The notes: generated from the sequence alone by a model not told the origin. 64,000 nt of DNA from Owenia fusiformis (GCA_903813345.2 CAIIXF020000011.1:35624166-35688165), one strand, 5' to 3'; positions 34,401-45,534 are shown, counted from the first letter of the stretch. Made by a program: numbers and translations.

Positions 34401-37400
34401 GTAAATTTTAAGGTGGCCATTTTGGATTTTCCGTCCTGAAATCTTCACTTTCAAGACTTGTCTACAGGTTTCCAGCCAAACCATTTGACAGATTCAACTG
34501 AAATTTTCAGGAATGTTTCTACGTATCAAAGTTAACAACTGATTAGTTTTTGGGCATTCTGGGTAAATTTTAAGGTGGCCATTTTGGATTTTCCGTCCTA
34601 AAATCTTCACTTTCAAGACTTGTCTACAGGTTTCCAGCCAAACCATTTGACAGATTTATCTGAAATTTTCAGGAATGTTTCTACGTATCAAAGTCAAGAA
34701 CTGATTAGTTTTTGGGCATTCTGGATAAATTTTAAGGTGGCCATTTTGGATTTTCCGTCCTAAAATCTTCACTTTCAAGACTTGTCTACAGGTTTCCAGC
34801 CAAACCATTTGACAGATTCATCTGAAATTTTCAGGAATGTTTCTACGTATCAAAGTTAAAAACTGATTAGTTTTTGGGCATTCTGGGTAAAATTAAAGGT
34901 GGCCATTTTGGATTTTCCGTCCTAAAATCTTCACTTTCAAGACTTGTCTACAGGTTTCCAGCCAAACCATTTGACGGATTCATTTGAAATTTACAGGGAT
35001 GATTCTACATATCAAAGTTAAGAACTGATTAGTTTTTGGGCATTCTGGGTAAATTTTAAGGTGGCCATTTTGGATTTTCCGTCCTAAAATCTTCACTTTC
35101 AAGACTTGTCTACAGGTTTCCAGCCAAACAATTTGACAGATTCATCTGAAATTTTCAGGAATGTTCCTACGTATCAAAGTTAAGAACTGATTAGTTTTTG
35201 GGCATTCTGGGTAAATTTTAAGGTGGCCATTTTGGATTTTCCGTCCTAAAATCTTCACTTTCAAGACTTGTCTACAGGTTTCCAGCCAAACCATTTGACA
35301 GATTCATCTGAAATTTTCAGGAATGTTTCTACGTATCAAAGTTAAGAACTGATTAGTTTTTGGGCATTCTGGGTAAATTTTAAGGTGGCCATTTTGGATT
35401 TTTTGTCCTAAAATCTTCACTTTCAAGACTTGTCTACAGGTTTCCAGCCAAACCATTTTACAGATTCATCTGAAATTTTCAGGAATGTTTCTACGTATCA
35501 AAGTCAAGAACTGATTAATTTTTGGGCATTCTGGGTAAATTTTAAGGTGGCCATTTTGGATTTTCCGTCCTAAAATCTTCATTTTCAAGACTTGTCTACA
35601 GGTTTCCAGCCACACCATTTGACGGATTCATCTGAAATTTTCATGGATGTTTCTACGTATCAAAGTTAAGAACTGATTAGTTTTTTGGCATTCTGGGTAA
35701 AATTTAAGGTGGCCATTTTGGATTTTCCGTCCTAAAATCTTCACTTTCAAGACTTGTCTACAGGTTTCCAGCCAAACCATTTGACGGATTCATTTGAAAT
35801 TTACAGGGATGTTTCTACATATTAAAGTTAACAACTGATTTGTTTTTGGGCATTCTGGGTAAATTTTAAGGTGGCGATTTTGGATTTTCCGTCCTAAAAT
35901 CGTCACTTTCAAGACTTGTCTACAGGTTTCCAGCCAAACCATTTGACAGATTCATCTGAAATTTACAGGAATGTTTCTACGTATCAAAGTTAAGAATTGA
36001 TTAGTTTTTGGGCATTCTGGGTAAATTTTAAGGTGGCCATTTTGGATTTTCCGTCCTAAAATCTTCACTTTCAAGACTTGTCTACAGGTTTCCAGACAAA
36101 CCATTTGACAGATTCATCTGAAATTTTCAGGAATGTTTCTACGTATCAAAGTTAAGAACTGATTAGTTTTTGGGAATTCTGGGTAAATTTTGAGGTGGCC
36201 ATTTTGGATTTTCCGTCCTAAAATCTTCATTTTCAAGACTTGTCTACAGGCTTCCAGCCAAACCATTTGACGGATTCATTTGAAATTTACAGGGATGTTT
36301 CTACGTATCAAAGTTAAGAACTGATCCGTTTTTTGGCATTCTGGGTAAAATTTAAGGTGGCCATTTTGGATTTTCCGTCCTAAAATCTTCACTTTCAAGA
36401 CTTGTCTACAGGTTTCCAGACAAACCATTTGATGGATTCATTTGAAATTTGCAGGGATGTTTCTACATATCAAAGTTAACAACTGATTAGTTTTTAGGCA
36501 TTCTGGGTTAATTTTAAGGTGGCCATTTTGGATTTTCCGTCCTAAAATCTTCACTTCCAAGACTTGTCTACAGGTTTCCAGCCAAACCATTTGATGGATT
36601 CATCTGAAATTTTCAGGGATGTTTCTACGTATCAAAGTTAAGAACTGATTAGTTTCTGGGCATTCTGGGTAAATTTTAAGGCTGCCAATTTGGATTTTCC
36701 GTCCTAAAATCTTCACTTTCAAGACTTGTCTACAGGTTTCCAGCCAAACCATTTGACGGATTCATTTGAAATTTGCAGGGATGTTTCTACATATCAAAGT
36801 TAACAACTGATTAGTTTTTGGGCATTCTGGGTTAATTTTAAGGTGGCCATTTTGGATTTTCCGTCCTAAAATCTTCACTTTCAAGACTTGTCTACAGGTT
36901 TCCAGCCAAACCATTTGATGGATTCATCTGAAATTTTCAGGGATGTTTCTACGTATCAAAGTTAAGAACTGATTAGTTTCTGGGCATTCTGGGTAAATTT
37001 TAAGGTGGCCATTTTGGATTTTCCCTCCTAAATTCTTCACTGTCACACTGCTGTGTTTTAGGTACGATATTGTTCACGTCTGTGCCTTGTTTACAGAATG
37101 TTTTCAATAATTGCTTTAAGAGAAAAACATTGTTTTCAATTCACCATATCGATACCTATCCTTTTAATGGAAATGAACAAATATAAATGAAAATATAGCA
37201 AAAATAGCGAATATATAGGCCTACTGATCGGCCCTTGTATGTCTATGATTTCCACCTACCCTACAGGCTGTTCCGTGTCCTATAGCAGTTGTGCTAACTG
37301 TAGCAGTCAGAGCAGTGATTTGTTCTCCATTCTCATTATCTGTTGTGACAACATTCTGCCTTCTCAATATTGGGGATGGGGATAGAGCTAAAATGATTCT

Positions 37401-40400
37401 TTTCATTTTAGTGACTGTCTTGTGACGTTCATGTTTTAGTCAACCTGTCTTTATCGAAACGTTTCGTTCAATAAAATGTTCAATTCTATTTCAACGTGAG
37501 ATGACATCATCAGCACGACAAAATCTAGAACACTTACACATGGCAATATCGAATATGCTATTTTGATTTTAAAACAAAGTACCTATTCAAAATGAAATGA
37601 AGAGTTAGAGTACTTACAATAAGATCTGTATTGGCCCCAGCCTGCTATTTCACACTCCCAATACTTCCATGCTGAAAGTCTTTCACATTCCTCGTCTGCG
37701 GAACCCCTACAAATACTAGTGGGGAGATCGCATGGTTGAACATTCGGTTTAGTGAAGTCAAATGGCGCATTGACTTTCATCAATGCTATGTCGTTCCTTT
37801 CTGGTATCCCTATAGCATTTTTTGTATAATTCTCATGGACCACAACACTGACAATTTCCCTTATTTGGCCATCCTCGTCGATTTTCTTTGCGTGTGCTGT
37901 GGTTGCAATAATCCAGCGCTTATTTTCCAATTTTTTAAATCACACTTTGAAGTTCTGGAAATAAAGCGGCACAATGCTTATATTTATGGCCTGTGTGAGA
38001 AAATGTTAAAAACAGCTGTTTCACACAACAACAAAAGCTTTTTGGGAGCTAAAACTGTCATAAATTCGTCAGAAACTTACAGAAACTTATTCTCTGAACA
38101 ACAATAACCATCAAAGCAGGCACAATGTGCAGCAGTCATAATCCAGTTGCCGGAAACTATTATTCCACCACAGAAATGTCCGGTATCTTCTCTAAAATAC
38201 GAAACGTTTTTCGAAATTGATACAATATACGAGTATGGCTCCACATTTCGCACTTTATAGCTTTGAGGACCGGCGGATCGCCCACCAGCTGATTCTGTTG
38301 GCGATAAGCAATCACACTCTCCTTCTTCCGTTGGTTGTTGGCCGATACATTTTCCAAAGTGTAATGCCCCACTATCGTCCATGCACATCTTATGACGTAC
38401 CCTCAGCCCACATCGTTCCATTACACCAGGGCATCCACTCCAAGGCCCCCATGTGCCCCAATGAGGTACATCTGAAATATTAAAAACAACAAAATGCCAA
38501 AAGGCCTTGGTAATATCAATTTCAATAATTCTAGTTTAAAGTCCAAGGTAATATTTTAAGTTGCTGGCTGTTTTTAATGTCTGAAAGGTTTCTACTTAAG
38601 TTTAAAATTGCTTTCGATTAAGATTTGCCCCGGTCCTTCCATCAGAAAACGGGATATGCCGAATTAAAACAGAGCATATTGCTAGTCAAAATGGAAATTT
38701 AAACGTAAATGGAATCATGTATCACATTTCAGGATTACCATTTGAAATATTCTTATTTTTATTTTTAGAATTTTGGATCAGAAGAATTGGGCCAATCATA
38801 TTTTTTCTCATCTGAAATTGTTGAAATTGATTGTATGTATTTGAAAATTGCGTTTCAAGTATCTTTGTTAATCATCATCAGTTGAAATTAAATACATGAT
38901 AATCGCTGTTGTAAATTCATCATACCTGTTCAAAGCACACCGTGGAGGTAAACAGGACACATTAACATACATGAATAATCAATTAAAGGCGTATATCATT
39001 GCAAATATCATTTATATTTGTTGGCCAACCACTTTGTTTGTTCAGCATAGAATAGAATAAGTATAGCTAAGGGCCTATATTAAAAAGCCTTTTTATACTG
39101 CAAAGTTGAATATGTACATTCGTGGTAATTTTGTATTTCAATATGAATATATTTTTGTATACTGTAAGGCGACCGTAGTGGTAATGTCAGTACGGCGGTG
39201 GCTACAGAAATGAAAAAAAGGTTATAACGATATTATTTCCACGGCTACAATACGGCCTGTAAAAAGCTGGATATACGAGGTACGTCCGGTGCCGTTACCG
39301 TAAGGCAACCATCCCCCGAACGCAGAGCATCAGACCTCATTCATACTGTTCCACTTAGCAAAAGGAACGACCAGAGCGTTTAATGTCTGGAACCCAACGT
39401 TCGGAGAATGTGCCATGTCATGTTTAACCTTGAAAGTACTAGCTACTTCAATTATACCCCTAATGTCATGTCTTCTACCCTGTCTGTAACAATTTCAAAA
39501 ACAATTTCAAATTAGTACAACTTGTTTTTGTCTTTAACATTCATATTTCAAGATGAACTACAAATAACAGTCAATGATTTAGTAAGAAAATAGATAAATG
39601 CTTGACTACTTGCTGGTATTTTTCTAACATAATTTCGGTTGATGATTTTGCCTAGCAACCACATAGCAACTGTATATGAATCAAATGAGTGAAATTGAAA
39701 AATAAGGGGTAGGAGAGGAAAAAAATTACAGGGGCGGATCTGGGAACCAATAATGGGGGGCCCAAATTTTAGGTCAGAGAAAAAACCTCCGTGCTTGCGT
39801 GGAAAAAAAATTGGGCCCCTAAAACCCAAAAGTGGGCCCAAATTTTGAAATTTTGAGGCCCATTTTCCTCAAAATTTGGCCTGAAATTTAAAAATAAGAC
39901 CCAGTAATGACCAAAAGGCCCAATTTTTGGGGCCTTAAGGCCTTTTTTGGCCCAAAATTTTTTTGGGCCCCCAGCCCCCCCAGATCCGCCAGGGAATAAT
40001 ATCTAAAATTTGGAGAGAAGAAGTGTTATAATTCTAATACCACGGTTGGCATATATCAGTCAAGCCAAGTAACTAAGTCAACATTCGAAAATGAAAATCT
40101 CAAAAATCGTACATCTTTGATTTCCAAAATAATTTGTGAGGTGGTTATTAAGATGATAATACATCTTTTAACGTATTAATTTTGAGTACATCTTGAATCC
40201 ATTCTCAACAAAGCTTTGTCTAAATAAGGATTCGAAATATTTGAGTTCGGGATGATAAAAGTACGTTGAGATATACCGCTCCTCAACAAACTCCTTTGGG
40301 AACAAGATATAGAATCAAATGCATATTCTTCTTATTTACTCCCTGACACATGCCATCGAATGTTACATCAGTTAATATCTCCGTTTTAAATAATTTTGTA

Positions 40401-43113
40401 AAACGTTGTTCTCTACAGGTGCCATTTTTACAATTGAAAAACAAAATTGAACATTTTGCATTTCTAAATTGATAAGTTTCTTGGAATACAACTTAACTGT
40501 TAACGATTTAAGTCATTAATAATATTTCCCTCAGTGATCCCATGCTAAATAGACAGTAACTAGGTTATTATTTTGTGTTCAACCTTGTTTTCATGACTTT
40601 TAAACATGAGTCGAAAATTATGTAGGAAATTTCAATTCCAAATGTAAGCGTGTCAACTCCTGTTTTTGCACAAAATTTAGCCTTTTATAAAGATAGATCG
40701 CCAAAATCTGCATGTACCTCTCAATGAGGCGACACATTTTTAAATTTATAGATGCTGAGCTCTAAACTCAAACAAAAATTCAAACCATCCGCTATTATTT
40801 TGATTACACAAGACGAAATTTCCACTCCCGGGGAGCACTGTGGTAACACTTTGAAGGAGGATTCTTGAAAAATCGTTCGAATTTTCACAAAAGGTTTCAC
40901 GCAGTTTTATTGCTTTGTTTAAGCCTCCACTAAAATCATACTCAAATCCGATACCATAATTATAAATCAAAATGAAACATTAAACTCAGGTCAGGTTATA
41001 TGATAAACCGTTTCGAGAATTGATGATTTGAGTTAACTGTGTATATTTAAATAAATGAAAGTCGGCATTATTCGACAGTTAATGTAGACACATGATGTAT
41101 GCATCCACGTGTGACTTAAATATCGATTCATGACTATCATATTTGGCTTTCAAAAATTAAGTTGGAAGTTACAGTGGTTGGAGATTAACGAAAACGTCAG
41201 TCACATCCGAATATCCGAACGACGTCAAGTATTAACAATACCCTTTTTGTGCATCTCGAACAAGGCAAGGTTCTGTGATCCAGCAATGTGCATTCCGAAA
41301 GAAAAAATTCACAAATATCAACAAATTTCATTGAGTTGGATATTACATTCGAAATCACAACTTTCGAAATGTTTGTTTTAAACAAGAATTGTAAGAACTT
41401 AAAACATGTTGTTAGTTTTTTAAACCGCATATCCTCATTTACGTTCTTTGACAAGGATGAATTCATTTGAAAACATGGATTTTCTTGATTATTCTTCAAA
41501 ACTACCCTTGAAATATAAGTGTGTGGGATATTACAGTGTAAATTGACACGCATTTGTTTCCTCCATGTCATGAAAAAATAAATGCAGTACCATCTTTCAA
41601 TATTTGAAAACAAAAAGTTCATTCTGTATGTAAACAAGAAAAAATACATTTATGGTTGATTCATAATGAAAAATGACAAATAACATACATGTTTTTAAGT
41701 AGGGGTATACAGGGACATAGTGGAAATTCAGAAATTTAGGCCATATCTCAAAGACTGCTTCACCAATATGTAACAGAACATCAAATTTATCATTTACACG
41801 TTTGCTGATAAGTTTATTGAAAATAATTAAACAGAGGTTCAATTGTGGCACCATTCTTAGTTAATATTGATGGACATACGAATATCGAATGTTGACTAAG
41901 TTGCTTGGCTTGACCGATATGTATATTCAATAACACACAAAAAATCAAATTAATGAAGTAGTTTTCGAGAAAATCGTTGTCTCTAAAAGTCAAAAGAACT
42001 AACGCGATTCGCGAAAATGATTTTTCGATTAACTGTATTTTACTTTTAAAAATTCATAAAATAGTCAATAATGGATCGATTTTCATGAAATAGAGCATGT
42101 TGGAAAGGGAATTAAAAATGCTAAATATTTTGTTTTTTTTATCAAACAGAGTAATAATGATTATACTGTGTTTATGTGCGGGCAATACCTGTTGCACTTT
42201 CTATGATTTTTGCAGTAAGTATTGTCCGCAGATGAACAGGTACATGTATTGCATTCCATATAATGAAACATTTCCCGACCATCATAACTTTGCTCCCCCC
42301 ACCCCCAATAAACTTGATGTTTACACCAGAAAGTAGCTTATATCTGTGGCTTAGGGTGGAAAATAACGAAGGCACAAAGAAAACGTGCAAAAAGTACTAT
42401 CGAAAAAATCGACATACATTTTGGGCTAAACGGAAAGGCTAAGCCCTCGGACAAAACTTAAATAAAACAAATGTGTCAATACAATGAAAGTTCTTACCTG
42501 GAAAACGAACCTTGCTAAGATTTTTCTTTACAAACGCATAGCTTTTGGAGAAACTTTTTAACAGTTTGATCGCCTTCTCGATCGCATCAGCAATCTCTGG
42601 CCCAGATTCTCTCACTAAGGCAGATTTGTAAGTTACCATTGTTGATTGAAGGCTCTTAATTTCATCGTTTTGCCTTTGGAATGTGTCCCCGCTCATGTCC
42701 ATATTTATATTTGATATATCTTTAATAAGATTTCTTGTCGTATTTACAAATGCATTTGAAACATTTGTATCAGTTACTTCACTAAGAACCCTCTTCAAGA
42801 TTGAAAAGTGCTTTGTAATGCTCCGTATTTCACTTTTGAAACGCTTCATTTTCTTCAGTATCTGGCGAATTATTTTCTGAGATTTTTTCAGGACTCTGCT
42901 ATCTTCTTTCTCGAGTTTAAGATCAAGGTAAGCGGATGTATCTGCCTCAGCGTTGCTAAGACGATTAAAGAGCTCATCTCTGTTCAGTTGTCCAATAAGA
43001 TAACTCGATGACATGTTGAGAAATCTCAGATCAACATCCTTATCGCTCTCTTGGCCCATCCCTACATGGGCAAGTAGCAAAAGGAAACCAATGGTGTGCG
43101 CGTAGTAAGACAT
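28349..43113 (-). CDS. Gene B: secreted TSP1-S1 protease-TSP1-knottin-like mosaic protein, 7 exons
   Basis: Exons (minus): 43113-42498, 38471-38081, 37954-37618, 37387-37260, 32080-31912, 31435-31274 and 28449-28349; about 634 residues. Order: signal peptide (1-21), helical Lys/Leu-rich region with Asn-glycosylation sites (22-205), TSP1 (WGTWGPWSGC, 209-260), S1 protease, TSP1 (EWGEWSHTC), six-cysteine module. All three catalytic residues are present: His in TAAHC (residue 321), Asp in NDIALMKV, Ser in GDSGGP. The position equivalent to 189 is Thr and 216 is Val (GIMSYV), so elastase-like rather than trypsin-like preference is inferred. The usual IVGG activation motif is replaced by KVRNVE. 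Junction phases all match except inside exon 3, where a one-base loss or two-base gain shifts the frame (about 37,890-37,925). If real, the allele is broken; if an assembly error, the gene is intact. The last exon is less certain: reading on in exon 6 gives a TAG at 31,254. Confidence 0.7.
28595..28865. repeat. Dispersed repeat (copy 1; also 44,735-45,010)
   Basis: Shares TTCTGAGCTAT, AACATCTTCTTTGACATA and TCAATTTCAGCAT with 44,735-45,010 in the same orientation at ~80% identity by eye. No coding. Preceded by an AATTC microsatellite. Confidence 0.7.
29180..30780 (-). mobile_element. LINE reverse transcriptase fragment, broken
   Basis: The minus strand encodes RT blocks in order: an N-terminal palm-like segment (30,475-30,717), YLDLTKAFDTVDH (~30,235), GIPQGSVLGPLLFIIFIND (~30,030), LYADDTNILL (~29,950), then a thumb-like segment with LTWAPHINTLCTKIS and YSYLSYGNILWGN down to ~29,200. 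The style is that of CR1/L2/Jockey-type non-LTR elements. Several stops and frameshifts separate the blocks and the 5' endonuclease part is missing, so it is a dead 5'-truncated copy lying in an intron of gene B (or intergenic if gene B ends at exon 6). Confidence 0.85.
30885..31105. mobile_element. GGCCC-rich short repeat (copy 2, diverged)
   Basis: Poly-C runs at both ends and GTGGGCC / GGCCCAA / TTTGGGCCC motifs as in the 2.2 and 39.7 kb copies, but without clear CCGCC termini. Confidence 0.45.
31274..31435 (-). CDS. Gene B exon 6: second TSP1 domain
   Basis: Acceptor TTATTTTCCAG, donor AAAG|GTACAA, 54 codons, phase 1-1. EWGEWSHTC, GRARIRGRTC, GKCVKQEWDFC show the TSP1 W-x-x-W, R-x-R and Cys pattern. 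If the donor is skipped, the frame runs six more codons to TAG at 31,254-31,256. Confidence 0.75.
31912..32080 (-). CDS. Gene B exon 5: protease C-terminus with catalytic Ser
   Basis: Acceptor TTCATCAACAG, donor TCAG|GTAAAT, phase 0-1. Starts exactly at GDSGGPLFC, then GIMSYVEDKSC and LPWVSDKIS, the S1 C-terminal helix. Confidence 0.85.
32275..33075. repeat. CGAATA/TATTCG-rich block in gene B intron
   Basis: About 15 CGAAT/ATTCG motifs occur at irregular spacing, including TATTCGGTAAATACCGAATG. The ends carry weakly inverted GCTTCTTT sequences. Possibly a decayed MITE. Confidence 0.4.
33262..33386. repeat. GC-rich hairpin with perfect 35-bp core stem
   Basis: The arm at 33,276-33,310 (CCGATTCATCGGCCGG...GATTGAGTAT) is exactly complementary to the arm ending CCGATGAATCGG (~33,380), with the stem extending outward to ATTTGC. 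The ~35-bp loop is AT-rich. Possible MITE or stem-loop RNA source. Confidence 0.8.
33497..33510. promoter_or_regulatory. RFX X-box-like motif
   Basis: GTTGCTATGACAAC differs from the X-box consensus GTTGCCATGGCAAC at two central positions. It lies in a gene B intron. Function not tested. Confidence 0.25.
33816..34005. mobile_element. Short TIR element with TA ends (~190 bp)
   Basis: About 45-bp inverted ends: TAGGTCTCTCAATATT at 33,818 and AATATTGAGAGGTCTA ending at ~34,003, each with AAATTTTGGTTGATTT. Terminal TA suggests a Tc1/mariner-type MITE. Confidence 0.7.
34216..37073. mobile_element. Pearl-like element B with ~17-copy 162-bp array
   Basis: The left hairpin GTACCT-AATAA-AGGTAC is followed by GATATTGT and a GGGCGGGC run. 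The core repeats start (ATCTTCACTTTC) at 34,441, 34,603, 34,765, 34,927, 35,089 and then regularly every 162 bp to ~37,033. The right end repeats GGTACGATATTGT at 37,061-37,073. The core shares GGCATTCTGGGTAAAT and CCATTTTGGATTTTCCGTCC with element A. It lies in a gene B intron. Confidence 0.75.
37260..37387 (-). CDS. Gene B exon 4
   Basis: Acceptor CATTTTAG, donor GTAGG|GTAGGT (exon ends TGT AGG), phase 1-0. Encodes ILRRQNVVTTDNENGEQ to GHGTAC, placing C191 and Arg192 before the GDSGG exon. Confidence 0.8.
37618..37954 (-). CDS. Gene B exon 3: protease middle with catalytic Asp, apparent frameshift
   Basis: Acceptor TTTATTTCCAG, donor TATT|GTAAGT. In the phase required by exon 2 it begins TSKCDLKNWKISAG, then must shift frame to read RNDIALMKV and CEIAGWGQY. 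The exon length (337) misses the expected phase by one base. The remainder has good S1 protease character (VVVHENY before the Asp). Confidence 0.75.
38081..38471 (-). CDS. Gene B exon 2: first TSP1 and protease N-terminus with catalytic His
   Basis: Acceptor TTAATATTTCAG, donor TTCT|GTAAGT, phase 1-2. Encodes WGTWGPWSGC...KMC...GKC...ECDC, a linker, then PYSYIVSI, HFCGG and WIMTAAHC. Confidence 0.85.
38480..39725. other. Gene B intron 1, proximal part
   Basis: Intronic sequence with no exon supported. A GC-richer patch at 39,165-39,320 (CCGTAGTGG, ACGGCGG) has no identifiable content. Confidence 0.4.
39729..39995. mobile_element. GGCCC-rich hAT-type MITE (copy 3)
   Basis: The ends GGCGGATCTGG and CCAGATCCGCC are inverted. 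The interior matches 2,164-2,380 (GCTTGCGTGG, AAAACCCAAAAGTGGGCCC). Related ends without body occur at ~32,223 and ~45,523. Confidence 0.65.
40051..41922. mobile_element. ~1.9-kb segment with 38-bp inverted ends
   Basis: 40,051-40,088 (containing GTCAAGCCAAGTAACT and GTCAACATTCGA) is complementary to 41,885-41,922 with about five mismatches. The interior is AT-rich, with no transposase. It lies in gene B intron 1. Confidence 0.55.
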
Positions 43114-43426
43114 CCCCTCTGTTATAATACAATATCACATTAGTGTACTGTATTAAGTACCTAAACTATCCCGGATGTTTGTTGGAAGCCTTCATGAGTT
43201 GTGGTAAAAAGTTATAATAGAAACTATATAGAATGATAATTCAATATTAGACATTGCACTGCCGGGTGGTTTTGTCTTTGATAAATAAATTGTGCAACAT
43301 TCTTGATTCACTGGTATTTGATATAATCCCGCCCCCTTTCCCAAATGTAGGCATTCCTTTTCCGGTTTTCACCCACCCCTTTAGATTTTTTCAAGAGTAC
43401 TTTTTGCACATTTTTTGTGTCTCCGT
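42376..43426. repeat. Inverted pair flanking gene B exon 1
   Basis: CACAAAGAAAACGTGCAAAA at ~42,376-42,411 is inverted relative to ~43,391-43,426 (GTACTTTTTGCAC...TTTTGTGTC). Both share GTGCAAAAAGTACT. About 36 bp each; origin unknown. Confidence 0.5.
42498..43113 (-). CDS. Gene B exon 1: signal peptide and helical region
   Basis: ATG at 43,113; MSYYAHTIGFLLLLAHVGMGQ is a clear signal peptide. The rest is Lys/Leu/Ser-rich and helical, with N-glycosylation sites (NMSS, NVSN, NTTR) and no recognised domain. Donor CCAG|GTAAGA, phase 1, joins exon 2 as RFPDVPHWG. An AG at ~43,119 (TATTATAACAG) could be the acceptor of a 5' UTR intron. Confidence 0.8.
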
Positions 43427-43517
43427 TTAGGTTGAGCAACATATATAAGACACTTTTTGGCGTAAAAACCAAGGTGATAGAGGCAGAGGGGAAAAGTTAT
43501 GATAGTTGGAACTACAA

Positions 43518-44230
43518 TAAAGGAGCACGTAGCTAGGTTATCGCAAACAATTTCAGAAGGTGATATCTTGGATTATGACTATTTTCTGACAATGAAGACA
43601 GGTTTATCTTTTAGATCAATTCATTATCTGAAAGAAAATTATATACAGTAATAATAAAGTCAAACAAACTAGCAATCAACCCATCATCACACTTTTACAA
43701 AGATGTTGACCCCATTTTCACCAAAAATGCAATCATTTTTGACAATGCTTAATACATTACTACTCTTTATTTTGATGTATCAAATAGTTCTTAAAAGAAA
43801 AACTTAATTGCTTTAGGATAAGTGTTCCCCATGTTATTTCTCCATTGAAAAATCTCATGCTATCCATTGGTTCCAGTTCATTTTGGTCATCCAAATTCAA
43901 TATCTTTAAAGTCCCTGGAGCAATCAACTTTTCCTTTTAGTAAATCGAACATGTCTCAGAGCACATTCTAATTATGCATTCAACAATATAATAAAAGATT
44001 GCATTATTGGTGAAAATTAGGTCAACATTTTTGAAAAAGTATGTTGATTGGTCCATTGCCCCTTCAATATCACTTCGGTCTGATTAACTAAATTATCATT
44101 ATATAATATACTTTTCTTGAAGATAATGAATGGATCTAAAAGATACACCCATGTTCATGATCAGAAAATATTCATAATTCAAGTTAGAATCGTTTGAAAT
44201 TGTTTGCGATAACCTACGTGCTCCTTTGAA
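43518..44230. mobile_element. TIR element of ~710 bp upstream of gene B
   Basis: The ends AAAGGAGCACGTAG and CTACGTGCTCCTTT are inverted, followed inward by GGTTATCGCAAACAATTTC on both sides. No transposase. Confidence 0.7.
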
Positions 44231-44734
44231 ATTCATAAAAATATTGATAGTTACCTTGTTTCTAATACTCTAGAAAATACAAAAAGAAGATTATTGCTCC
44301 GTTTGATAGATGATAATTTAGCAATATTGTATTATCTTTCTAATATGTTATATTTAATGACAAAAGCAGCCTTTATTGACTTTGTTATCATTATGAATTT
44401 GTAAAGGTAAGAAACAGTTAATCGCCAAGTATATTCGCGAATCGCGTCACGAAAAGAGATTTTTTTCAAAAACCGCTTAATGAATATCTTCGAAAGTTAC
44501 GCATATTCCTGAATGTCTATACAAACTGTTGTAAAAGAAGAACCCCCCCCCCTTGCAACTTAGTGTTATAAAAAATGTTGCAGACATTAGGGCTATAAGC
44601 TTATCCAAAATGGAACACTTCTAGAATTGCCAAAAGTTCAACATATGAATAGCATAACACAACAAGCAAAACATAACAAGTGAAAGAAACTTCATCAGAT
44701 CTTTTACATATTCAACTTATTAATTTTTTAAAGG

Positions 44735-45010
44735 GGCAACAATGCCTGTAGAGAGAAAATTTGGAATTTTTACTTTTTCTGAGCTATAAGGGCAACATTT
44801 GCCTTAACATCTTCTTTGACATATCCATTTTCTTAGAATGTATGGAACTATCAATTTCAGCATCAAGAAGTGTAAATCCAGTTCAAAGCTTCTATATAGG
44901 AGTCCCACTTATAGATTCCTAAAATCCACTACGTCTTCATCCTCCTAAGCAAGACTAAGAATATATTCTGGATTTTGAAGCCCTGTGATCAGAGGATGCT
45001 ACGTCTTCAG
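44735..45010. repeat. Dispersed repeat (copy 2 of 28,595)
   Basis: Same orientation as the copy at 28,595-28,865; extends into a CTACGTCTTCATCC segment found only here. Confidence 0.65.
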
Positions 45011-45350
45011 CTGAAATAATGTTCCAGGGGGTTTCTTTGGAGATAATAAAAATATCATAGGTTCTTGGCCGATATAAAGATGACAGCACCAACAGAATCC
45101 AGTATAATCTTTTTCTCATAGAGAAACATAGATAAACACAGATCGATTACCATGCCATCTTTATGTAAAAATGATTTCTATCGCCCATAGCCTATGAAAA
45201 ATATATGAGTATGTCACACATGAGTATGTTAGGGTTTACTTACCTTGGCTACCGGATTAACCTACTATTTTATGGTTGATTCATTTAAATATGACTAGTA
45301 CTGCCACTATTCCATTCATATAATTTAAATGAGTTGGTTCAGCACAAGTA

Positions 45351-45377
45351 AGGGTTGGGGTAAGGGTAAGGGTTGGG
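45351..45377 (+). repeat. G-tract cluster (quadruplex candidate)
   Basis: Five runs of three or more G separated by TT or TAA, resembling a degenerate telomere-like GGGTTA/GGGTAA stretch. Confidence 0.5.
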
Positions 45378-45534
45378 CACCGGACCTATACATTTGCTCT
45401 AATAATTTATGGAGTGAACTACAACATCATATTTCGTTGTTTCCTGGCTAAGAAATGTTGATGACAAATTCCCTAAAAGAATTTCTTGGCTCACAAAAGG
45501 GACCCATGACCCCGCCCCCTGGATCCGCCAATGA

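Noticed and set aside
41130-41381. 83-residue plus-strand frame
   Set aside because: No motif and no splice context; overlaps another frame of equal quality on the opposite strand.
41197-41649. 150-residue minus-strand frame
   Set aside because: AT-rich composition, no recognisable motif, and it lies within an intron and a TIR-bounded segment.
45351-45377. Telomere relic
   Set aside because: Only a few degenerate GGGTTA/GGGTAA units; reported as a G-tract cluster only.
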